DNA of 10,327 nt, from contig JACORX010000068.1 of NCBI GenBank assembly GCA_016179165.1, positions 1 through 10,327 of the forward strand. Direction: 5' to 3'. The notes under the pieces are model-generated. The model had not been told where the DNA came from, ran no database searches, and was given only the letters and a program-made list of their open reading frames with translations. Source of the stretch: Candidatus Rokuibacteriota bacterium (GTDB taxonomy: Bacteria; Methylomirabilota; Methylomirabilia; Rokubacteriales; CSP1-6). The position numbers and the translations under genes were made by a program. This document shows positions 4,770-10,327 of this stretch, piece after piece; position 1 is the stretch's first letter; every line of letters begins with the position of its first letter.

Positions 4770-6120
4770 GAGCCGGGCGGGCTCCCTGGGCCAGGGGGTG
4801 TAGCACGTCGATCGCCCACACCACATCGAGCGGCTCCCCGAGCCAGCCGGGCAGCCCCGTCCGCGCGGTGAGGCGCAGGCCCTGCGCCTCGTGATTCGCC
4901 CGGAGAGTCGCGACGGGATCTGCCGGCACCGCGGCAGGTGCCGGGACATCGGGTAACGGCCGACCGTCTGGCCACCGGAACGCGAGCATCCCGTCAGGCC
5001 CGCGCGCGACCTGGAAACCCTCCTCGTGCACCGAGCGATGATGCCGTCGGCATAGGAGGGCAAGATTGGAAAGCGTGGTGGGCCCGCCGTGCGCCCAATG
5101 ACGGAGGTGATGCCCCTCGGCAAACCGGCCGCCGCAGCCCGGGAAGCGACACCCCCGGTCCCGATGGGCGAGGGCTCGTCTCAGCGCCGGAGGAATCGTC
5201 CGGGTCCTCGCTCCGATCTCCACCACGCGGCCGTCTTCATCATGGCGCATCACCACCCGGCTCGCATCGCAGGCCAGGCGCTGCGACGTCTCCGCGGAAA
5301 CGCGCGCGCCGTCCTCGAGGACGGACTGCCCCGGCTGCTCGGGATCCGCCAGCGCCGACGCATCGACATGGACCACCACTTGGTAGCGTTCCCCGGGCGT
5401 GCCGGGATCGAGCCCCTGGTGCAGCGCCGTCTCGGCCAGGAGCGCGAGGGCATCGGCCTGCCGCTGAGCCATCGAAGGCGTTTCTGCAGAAACGTTTCCG
5501 CACCTGTCCTCTCCCTCCGCCACCCGGGCTCGCTGATACAGCGCCTCTCGGGCTGCCGCGAGGGCTTGGATGAGCAGCGCGCCCACTACCGGCTCGAGCC
5601 GCCCCCGCACGACCACCATGCCGTCCTCTTCCTGGGAGACGCGAAGCCCTCGGCGCCGATGTCGGAGCGCCGTCTCTCGGGCCTCAGCCCGCCGGTCCAC
5701 GCAGCGCCAGCCGCGCACAATCCGCTCGACGTGGGCGGCCGTCCCGGCGCGCCCCACCCCGAGCAGGCGCGCCTCGGTCTCGGGCGTGGCCACGCGAGTC
5801 AACGCGCGGACCTTGGCGTAGGACAGCTCGCCGCGGGCGAGCGCGTCGGCGAGGAGCGGCAGCGTGCCGAGCGCGCGGGCGACCCGGACCCGTTCCCGGG
5901 CCGCGCCCGGATCGAGCCCGACCCGCCAGGAGAGCCAGGCGGCGCAGGAGCGGAAATCTGAGTTCCACCCCCCGCGGGAGTCGAACTCCCGGATCAGTTC
6001 TAGCAGGCGCGCGGAGGCGGCGTCGAGGTGGGCGGAGAGCAGGGCGATCTCGTCGCCGAGCCGGTCGAGCGCCGCCACGCGCTCCGGCGTGGGGACGAAA
6101 GCTGGCGCGTAGCTCTGCAT
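4744..6120 (-). CDS. DUF222 domain-containing HNH endonuclease family protein (13E12 type)
   Basis: An intact 458-residue protein. Residues 15-250 carry the DUF222 (13E12-repeat) region, recognisable from IREFDSRGGW, CAAWLSWRVGLDPGAARERVRVARAL and LARGELSYAKVRALTRVATPE. Residues 315-370 are an HNH nuclease domain: C324 and C329 (CRFPGC) and C357 with H360/H361 (CRRHHRSVHEEGF) look like the zinc knuckles, and GHHLRHWAHGG (336-346) with N352 forms the HNH active-site core. Such proteins are abundant in actinobacteria and some soil lineages; their cellular role is poorly known and mobility or DNA processing is only suggested. The ATG has GGAGG 7 bases upstream. All key nuclease residues are retained, unlike the many broken genes around it. 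It is separated by 194 bases from the remnant upstream, so it probably has its own promoter, though none is clear. Confidence 0.9.
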   Translation of the reverse strand: MQSYAPAFVPTPERVAALDRLGDEIALLSAHLDAASARLLELIREFDSRGGWNSDFRSCAAWLSWRVGLDPGAARERVRVARALGTLPLLADALARGELSYAKVRALTRVATPETEARLLGVGRAGTAAHVERIVRGWRCVDRRAEARETALRHRRRGLRVSQEEDGMVVVRGRLEPVVGALLIQALAAAREALYQRARVAEGEDRCGNVSAETPSMAQRQADALALLAETALHQGLDPGTPGERYQVVVHVDASALADPEQPGQSVLEDGARVSAETSQRLACDASRVVMRHDEDGRVVEIGARTRTIPPALRRALAHRDRGCRFPGCGGRFAEGHHLRHWAHGGPTTLSNLALLCRRHHRSVHEEGFQVARGPDGMLAFRWPDGRPLPDVPAPAAVPADPVATLRANHEAQGLRLTARTGLPGWLGEPLDVVWAIDVLHPLAQGARPALDHSTLGG

Positions 6121-6314
6121 GGCAAGTCCTCCTGCGCCGACTCTACACCCCGGTGTCCGCGCCTCCGTGGAGGGCCCGGGGCGCGCGTGTTCGAGACGGG
6201 GAATGATTTTTGACTCGGCCGCGCTCGAACGCGCGCCAGCCGACCAGTGTGGACCGCTGGGCTGACACCTTCAGAGCGCTGCCGCCGCGTGACCAGGGCA
6301 CCGCGCAGAAGTTG
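6121..6314. other. Intergenic stretch upstream of the DUF222-HNH gene
   Basis: No convincing gene is seen. It holds the DUF222 ribosome site (GGAGG, minus strand, near 6128-6132), a short hairpin-like ACACC/GGTGT pair near 6145-6156 and an AT-richer patch at 6201-6213 that may belong to a promoter. No pair of -35 and -10 boxes stands out. Confidence 0.4.
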
Positions 6315-6563
6315 TCAAGCTGAAAAATGCGGGACCGGCGCGACCGTCGTGGTGTATCCGATTACGTACACCGACGGGTCCATCTCTTCGTACCCCAGTG
6401 TCTTCAAACCATCCCGGAGCGTCTCGAGGCCAGGGGGGATGTGGTCGCCGACGTGGAAAACACCGATCCGGTATATCCTCCCCGCGCGCTGCGCCTCGGC
6501 GGCGAGCGGGCCGGCGAGCAGGGCGCCGGCCACCGCGGTCATGAACGCCCGCCGCGAGGTCAC
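6315..6563 (-). pseudogene. ABC_sub_bind family protein, N-terminal stub
   Basis: The GTG at 6563 opens VTSRRAFMTAVAGALLAGPLAAEAQ, a clear export signal of the binding-protein family. It continues AGRIYRIGVFHVGD and then LETLRDGLKTLGYEEMD, matching the start of lobe 1. After about residue 60 the match fades (VYVIGYTTTVAPV) and a stop comes at 82 residues, against about 325 for the family. The rest of lobe 1 and all of lobe 2 are gone. Just upstream, 12 bases reading GTGATCCAGTGA equal the usual VIQ-stop end of this family, with the stop overlapping the GTG, so the stub kept the tandem-gene joint. A secreted mini-protein is possible but decay is more likely. Confidence 0.7.
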
Positions 6564-6567
6564 TGGA

Positions 6568-7500
6568 TCACCCCTCACCCTGCCCTCTCCCCTTGGAGGG
6601 GAGAGGGGATTTGGCGCGGTCGCGCTCCATCTGGCGGAGCTCGGTGCGGCGGAGCTTGCCGCTGATGGTCTTGGGCAGGTCGGCGACGAACTCGATCTCG
6701 CGCGGGTACTTGTAGGGCGCGGTCACCATCTTGACGTGCTCCTGGAGCTCGGTGGCGAGGGCGTCAGAGGCGGTGTGGCCGGCCGCGAGGACCACGAAGG
6801 CCTTGACGATCTCGCCGCGGAGGGCGTCGGGCTTGCCGATCACGGCGGCCTCGGCGACGGCGGCGTGCTCGACGAGGGCGGACTCGACCTCGAAGGGGCC
6901 GATGCGGTAGGACGCGCTGTTGATCACGTCGTCGGCGCGGCCGACGAACCAGAGATAGACCTCCTCATCCATAGACGCGCGGTCGCCGGTGATGTACCAG
7001 TCGCCGCGATGGCACTTGGCCGTCGCCTCCGCGTTCTTCCAGTACTCCTGGAACATGCCGACGGGCCGCTCGGGCTTCACGCGGATGGCGAGGTCGCCCT
7101 CCTCGCCGCGCGGCAGCTCGCGCCCGTCTTCACCGACGATGGCGAGATGGTGGCCCGGTGCGGCCGGCCCCATGGAGCCGGGCTTCCACGGCGTCGCCGG
7201 GAAGGTCGCCGCGACGAGCACGCTCTCGGTCTGGCCGTAGCCCTCGTAGATGTGATGCCCCGTGCCCTCGCGCCAGGCCTCGATCACCTCGGGGTTGACG
7301 GCCTCGCCCGCGCCCATGCAGTGGCGCAGCGTGGGGTAGCGGTACTTGCGGAGCGGCTCCTGGACCATCATGCGATAGGCCGTCGGCGGCGCGAAGAAGG
7401 TCGTGATCGGGTAGCGCTCGAACATGGCGAGCGTCTCCTGCGAGTCGAACTTCTTGCCGCGCGCGTCCCAGACGAAGATGGCCGCGCCCATGTTCCACAA
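6568..7500 (-). pseudogene. Acyl-CoA synthetase (AMP-binding), N-terminal half missing
   Basis: About 310 residues from the C-terminal half of an ANL-superfamily acid:CoA ligase, most like medium-chain/benzoate-type synthetases (about 540-570 residues). Visible motifs: FFAPPTAYRMMVQE, CMGAGEAVNPEVIEAW, YEGYGQTES (85-93, A5), YITGDRA (169-175, A7), FVGRADDVINSASYRIGP (185-202, A8, with Ser where Gly is usual in GYRIGP) and PKTISGK (276-282, A10, with catalytic Lys282). The N-terminal phosphate-binding loop (TSGTTG type) and much of the acyl pocket are absent; in this frame a TGA precedes residues ERLWNMG at about 7516. The likely start is a TTG at 7500 or ATG at 7491, with no evidence of real use. 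The last 13 residues (SPLPSKGRGQGEG) are encoded by a GC palindrome, so the native C-terminus may also be altered. Confidence 0.82.
6583..6607. repeat. Perfect GC-rich palindrome (10-base arms, 5-base loop)
   Basis: CCCTCTCCCC (6583-6592) pairs with GGGGAGAGGG (6598-6607) around TTGGA. It is flanked by CCCCTCACCCTG, a composition typical of dispersed intergenic palindromic (REP-like) elements in GC-rich genomes. It lies in the 3' end of the acyl-CoA synthetase remnant and encodes its last residues. There is no T-tract, so it is not a standard rho-independent terminator, although the hairpin could stabilise a 3' end. Confidence 0.6.
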
Positions 7501-7516
7501 TCTTTCCGGGGCTCAT

Positions 7517-7732
7517 GAAGTTCGCTTCCAGGAGCGTGAGGGCATCGGCCGCGGACAATCGGTGTGGTGGTAGCCGCGTGCGCACCGAATACGTCTCGAC
7601 CAAGGCGGGAGCTGCGACGAGCAGCGTTTCGGCGTCACGCAGGCGGCGCTCGATCTCTGCTCTCGCAGGGTCGTGGTGGGTGTGCCACGAGCACATGGCA
7701 GCCACCATGCAGCTCGTGTCGGGGAGAAACAA
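7517..7732 (-). pseudogene. PIN-domain toxin (VapC-like), C-terminus lost
   Basis: The frame reads FLPDTSCMVAAM, then PARAEIERRL, ETLLVAAPALVETYSV and LSAADALTLLEANF. FLPDTS with Asp5 and the ALVETYSV segment with Glu46 are the first two acidic active-site positions of PIN ribonucleases. Members are about 130-140 residues; only about 72 match before the frame runs into acyl-CoA synthetase DNA at about 7500-7516. The C-terminal acidic residues that complete the metal site are missing, so activity is unlikely. No ATG or GTG lies between the antitoxin stop and FLPDTS; only CTG and TTG (7732) are available as starts, and both genes share one frame separated by a TGA. Confidence 0.68.
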
Positions 7733-7747
7733 AGCCAGGGTGGCCCT

Positions 7748-7906
7748 TCAGGCTCGCGGACTGCGCTCGCGCCTCAGGGTTTGGCGAGTCCGCTCGACCG
7801 TGTCTGCGGTCAGTCCGGCCACGTTCTTGTCCGGGACCGCGACCAGCAGCCGACCCTTGCGGACGAGCTTCACCGGCAGGGGGGCCGGCTCGATGGTAGT
7901 TTTCAT
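7748..7906 (-). CDS. Short antitoxin-like protein paired with the PIN gene
   Basis: A 52-residue protein starting MKTTIEPAPLPVKLVRKGRL, then LLVAVPDKN, GLTADTVERTRQTLRRER. It sits 15 bases ahead of the PIN toxin in the same direction, the usual antitoxin position. The central beta-like KLVRKGRLLVAVP followed by a basic helix could fit a small DNA-binding antitoxin (AbrB/MazE-like or ribbon-helix-helix), but no named family is certain. No ribosome site is obvious; a weak -10-like TAATCT (7914-7919) ends 7 bases before the ATG and may indicate a leaderless transcript. With the toxin truncated this would be an orphan antitoxin. Confidence 0.6.
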   Translation of the reverse strand: MKTTIEPAPLPVKLVRKGRLLVAVPDKNVAGLTADTVERTRQTLRRERSPRA

Positions 7907-7940
7907 GGCTGAAAGATTACCATGCCGTTCCAGGCCCGTC

Positions 7941-8796
7941 TCACTCGATCACCCGATCGGCCTGCACGAGAATGGCTGGAGGGATCTTGATGTTCAGGGC
8001 CGCGGCGGTCTTCAAGTTGACGGCGAGCTCCAGCTTCGTGGGCTGCTGAACCGGAAGGCGGCCAGCTCGATCGTCCGTGCCCGAAGGGAAGCCTGGAGCG
8101 GGTCGGCCAGGCGAATCAGGGCCTGCGCTTGCCAGCTCCGCGCTGCCTCGAAGGCGGGCTCGAGCCGCGCCGCTTCGCTGACCGTGAAGACGCGGAGTTG
8201 AACCCTCAGCTCACGCGCGGCGGCTCGGCGTCCTGGATCTGGATCAGCGCGTTGGGGTTGCCGGGGTTGCCGATCGCTCCAATGCGCGTGGCGGTCGGGA
8301 TGATCTCCTTGAGGAGCTGGAGCCGCTTGGCCGTAATCTCGCCGGTGAGGTTGGTAAACCTCGTGATGTTCCCGCCCGGCCTCCCCAGGTTGGAGACAAG
8401 CCCCACCCGCATGGGGTCTCCGACCGCCACCATGACGATCGGAATGGTCGTCGTAGCTTTCTTGGCCGCCAGGTTGCCCGGAGTGTTCGCGATCACCATG
8501 ACCTTCACCGGAATCTTGACCAGCTCGGCCGCCAGTTGAGGGAGCCGCTCGAACTGTCCTTCCGCTGACCGGTACTCGAAGGCGACGCTCTTCCCCTCGA
8601 CGTAGCCGAGCTGTTTCATGGCCTCGCGGAATGCGTCCCACAACGGCTTCGCCGCCTTCGACGGGGCCGGCGTGAGGATGCCGACGCGAGGCATGGTTTC
8701 GCGCTTCTGCGCCGCCGCGTGACTGAACGCGCAGGCGATCACGGCGGCGACGGCAACCGCGGCGGCAAAGCCGGGGAGCGCGCGCGGGCCCGTCAC
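7941..8796 (-). pseudogene. ABC_sub_bind family substrate-binding protein, frameshifted and internally deleted
   Basis: The GTG at 8796 overlaps the stop of the upstream family member (GTGA). The first 190 residues show a signal peptide (hydrophobic AAAVAVAAVIACAF, then HAAAQ) and lobe 1 (PRVGILTPAP, LAAKKATTTIPIVMVA, VGLVSNLGRPGGNITRFTNLTGE). After IQIQDAE the frame ends in PPRVS and a stop at 8206. One base further along, the family sequence resumes as AARELRVQLRVFTVSEAARLEPAFEAARSW. This fits loss of one G next to 8223-8224 (GAGGCC read as GAGCC). Near 8058-8066 a second break joins RTIELAA to LPVQQPTKLELAVNLKTAAAL in another frame, skipping about 50 residues, and the family end ADRVIE and TGA follow at 7941. 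The gene is inactive as read. Confidence 0.75.
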
Positions 8797-9773
8797 TGGA
8801 TCACTTGGTCGGCGCGCAGGAGGAGCGACTGCGGGTTGGCGAGGCCGAGGGCCTTGGCCGCCTTGAGGTTGAGGACCATCTCGAACTTGGTCGGCTGCTC
8901 GACGGGCAAGTCGGCGGGCTTGGCGCCATTGAGGATCCGGTCCACGTAGAAGGCGGCGCGGCGGAACATCTCGGGCAGGCTCGGCCCATAGGAGACGAGC
9001 CCGCCCGCGTCCACGAAGCTTCGAACGTCCTACATGGCGGGCAGGCGGTGCCGCGTCGCCAGCGCCACGATACGCCTGGCGTTGTCAGCGCTGAACGGGG
9101 AGACCTGCACGATGAGCGCCTGGGCTCCCTCGCCCTGCATGGCGGTGAAGGCGCCGGGCAGGTCCCCAGCTTCTTTCACTTCTTGAACGACGAGCTGGAC
9201 CCCCATCTGCTGAGCCGCGGCCCCCATCTGATCGAGGAAGAGCCGCGTGGCGGAAGTACCGTGATAGGCGAGCACGGCAACCCGGGTGGCCCTGGGAACG
9301 AGCTCGCGCGCCAGCTGGAGCCGCTTGCCGGCGAGCTCGGTGGACAGCGCGCTCAGGCCCGTGACGTTGGCGCCCGGGCGGGCGAGGCTCGCGACGAGGC
9401 TGCTGCCGACCGGATCGGCCGCCGCTGCCATGACGATGGGGATGGTGCTGGTCGCGCGCTTGGCCGCCTCGATCGCCGGGGCGGCCGACGTGACGATGAC
9501 CTTGACCTTGAGCCGCACGAGCTCCGCCGCCAGCTCCGGCAGGCGTTCTTCCTTCTGGGCCGCCCAACGGTAGTCGATGGTGAGGTTGCGCCCTTCGACG
9601 TAGCCCAGCTCGCGCAGCCCCTGGTGGAATGCCTCGGTCGTGGACGTCAGGCCGGATTGCAAGGACAGGAAGCCGATGCGATGGACCTTGCCCGCCTGCT
9701 GGGCGCGGGCCGTGTCAGGCATGGTGATGAAGCCCCCGGCCGCCGCCATCGCGAGGAAGGCGCGGCGGTCCAT
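8793..9773 (-). pseudogene. ABC_sub_bind family substrate-binding protein interrupted by one in-frame amber codon
   Basis: The ATG at 9773 starts MDRRAFLAMAAAGGF with a signal ending ARAQQ at residue 26. All family landmarks are present: GKVHRIGFLSLQSG, FHQGLRELGYVEGRN, STIPIVMAAAADPVGSSLVASLARPGANVTG, and the second lobe to ATRHRLPAM at residue 247. Codon 248 (9030-9032) is TAG; family members usually have Tyr here (PAMY). The same frame then continues with DVRSFVDAGGLVSYGPSLPEMFRRA and LPVEQPTKFEMVLNLK up to VIQ and TGA at 8793-8795, for 326 codons in all, the normal length. A single base change from TAC or TAT would explain it. A recent nonsense mutation or a sequencing error is likely. 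As read, translation would give 247 residues missing the C-terminal quarter. Confidence 0.78.
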
Positions 9774-9823
9774 CACTGGACCACGTCGCCGGCTTGAACG
9801 ACCAGAACCGGTGGGATGGAGCG
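9773..9823 (-). pseudogene. C-terminal tail remnant of another ABC_sub_bind gene
   Basis: Immediately upstream of the ATG at 9773 a frame reads RSIPPVLVVQAGDVVQ and TGA. It matches the family end (IPPSLLLRADEVIQ-like), and its stop shares a base with the next ATG (TGATG), the coupled arrangement seen between other family members here. Further upstream the similarity is lost and hicA DNA begins at about 9880. It is the relic of a gene that once preceded the next binding protein. Confidence 0.5.
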
Positions 9824-9879
9824 TCCCTCCCGGATGTCGCCGGCCCACGGACAGGTTCTCGGCCGTACCACCCGCCACG

Positions 9880-10104
9880 CTAGAGTAGTTCCCTGAAGTC
9901 ATCCGCGGAGATACCGGCCGATTCGAGAATCGCCGCGAGCGTGCCCGTGTCGATACTCGCGTGTGCGGGCACGACCACCTGGGCGAAGGGACTGTCGCGG
10001 CGCAGGACCATGTGGCTACCCTTCTGTCGTTTCAGATAGAAGCCTGCGCGCTCGAGGGCCCGTCGCACCTGACGACCTGACAGCCCCCTCGGGAGTTTGG
10101 TCAC
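9880..10104 (-). CDS. hicA: HicA-type toxin (mRNA interferase)
   Basis: A 74-residue HicA/YcfA-family protein. The fold is the small dsRNA-binding-like HicA, which cleaves mRNA when not bound by HicB. Visible landmarks are LSGRQVRRALERAGF, the RQKGSHMVLRR segment with the catalytic His31 in GSH, and VVVPAHASIDTGTLAAILESAGIS. Length and motif order are normal and nothing is missing. The GTG start at 10104 overlaps the hicB stop (GTGA), so the toxin is translated after and coupled to its antitoxin. It ends with TAG, showing that amber is an ordinary stop codon here. Confidence 0.92.
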   Translation of the reverse strand: MTKLPRGLSGRQVRRALERAGFYLKRQKGSHMVLRRDSPFAQVVVPAHASIDTGTLAAILESAGISADDFRELL

Positions 10105-10322
10105 CGCGCCGCGATCTCAATCTCCACGGTTTCCCGCCCCCGCTCCACTGGTACCGGCAGGCCGTCCTCTAGTAAGGCCTCGATGTACGCCTCGATGGCT
10201 TCCTTGATGTTCTTGCGCGCCTCGCGCTTCGTGCGCCCCTGCGAAGCACAGCCGGGCAGGGCCGGGCAGATTGCGACATAGCCCGACTCGCGGCCGCTTT
10301 CAAGGATCACGGTGTAGCGCAT
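10101..10322 (-). CDS. hicB: HicB-type antitoxin
   Basis: A 73-residue HicB N-terminal (partial RNase H fold) protein. MRYTVILESGRESGYVAICPALPGCASQGRTKREARKNIKEAIEAYIEALLEDG is shown by its pieces SGYVAICPALPGC, SQGRTKREARKNI and EAIEAYIEALLEDGLPVP, all typical of the family. It lacks the C-terminal helix-turn-helix or ribbon-helix-helix found in longer HicB proteins, so self-repression would need another route. It precedes hicA and overlaps it by four bases. The start lies 5 bases from the window edge, so its promoter and ribosome site are outside. Confidence 0.92.
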   Translation of the reverse strand: MRYTVILESGRESGYVAICPALPGCASQGRTKREARKNIKEAIEAYIEALLEDGLPVPVERGRETVEIEIAAR

Positions 10323-10327
10323 GTGGA

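Noticed and set aside
3403..4803. A long plus-strand open frame of 466 codons.
   Set aside because: It is antisense to the HTH-GHKL-STAS gene, whose domains are clear on the minus strand. The plus translation shows no recognisable domain.
5968..5995. A tRNA T-arm-like string (GGGAGTTCGACTCCC on the minus strand).
   Set aside because: It lies inside the DUF222 gene and encodes the conserved REFDSRGGW segment. No acceptor, D or anticodon arms are nearby.
6247..7518. A plus-strand open frame of 423 codons.
   Set aside because: It is antisense to the acyl-CoA synthetase remnant; the composition is that of a reversed high-GC gene.
7514..8201. Plus-strand open frames across the antitoxin and PIN region.
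   Set aside because: The minus strand carries the PIN FLPDTS motif and the antitoxin; the plus frames have no motifs and no ribosome sites.
1..10327. CRISPR array, transposase or phage genes.
   Set aside because: There are no regularly spaced repeats, and no transposase, integrase or phage structural motifs in any reading of either strand. Terminal inverted repeats around the fragments were not found by eye.

Overview
The window is GC-rich, gene-dense bacterial DNA, and every supported gene lies on the minus strand, so transcription runs from high to low coordinates. The content is large numbers of ABC_sub_bind (PF04392, DUF534) substrate-binding proteins, a DUF222/13E12 HNH nuclease, HicBA and PIN toxin-antitoxin genes, and acyl-CoA metabolism genes. 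That mix suggests a soil or sediment bacterium, for example Candidatus Rokubacteria/Methylomirabilota or a betaproteobacterium-like lineage. This placement is inferred from gene content only. There are no rRNA, tRNA or CRISPR signals.

Layout in transcription order. (1) hicB-hicA (10322-9880) with a GTGA overlap. (2) A tandem run of ABC_sub_bind genes: a C-terminal tail remnant (ending 9773), a copy with one in-frame amber codon (9773-8793), and a copy with a frameshift and an internal deletion (8796-7941). (3) A short antitoxin-like ORF (7906-7748) and a PIN toxin truncated at its 3' end (7732-7517). (4) A joint at about 7500 leads into an acyl-CoA synthetase that lacks its N-terminal half (to 6568). 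(5) An N-terminal ABC_sub_bind stub (6563-6315). (6) An intact DUF222-HNH protein (6120-4744). (7) A promoter plus a 17-codon signal-peptide remnant of another ABC_sub_bind gene (4769-4626). (8) An intact HTH-GHKL ATPase-STAS-like regulator (4575-3568) with repeats and a likely leaderless promoter. (9) An ABC_sub_bind gene with its own promoter but no second lobe (3431-2832). (10) A small hypothetical ORF that runs into the C-terminal third of an acyl-CoA dehydrogenase (2835-2313). (11) A compact operon: enoyl-CoA hydratase-like protein (2316-1567), MetE-like zinc methyltransferase (1555-521) and the N-terminal half of a branched-chain-amino-acid-type binding protein (496 to the window edge).

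The low-coordinate end reads as a catabolic unit: a periplasmic binding protein for import, CoA-ester oxidation and hydration, and a MetE-like methyl or thiol transfer enzyme. The dehydrogenase at its head is broken. The rest is accessory DNA with toxin-antitoxin modules and many pieces of one binding-protein family. Several joints fall inside genes, which points either to repeated recombination and decay or to assembly chimerism; long reads across each joint would decide.

The most interesting intact element is the regulator at 3568-4575, which joins a DNA-binding domain, an anti-sigma-type ATPase fold and a STAS-like (DUF4325) domain in one chain. Its upstream region carries three copies of ATCACCTC, two of them forming an inverted repeat. 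Next is the repeated promoter/signal-peptide module, found intact at 3431 and as a relic at 4679.
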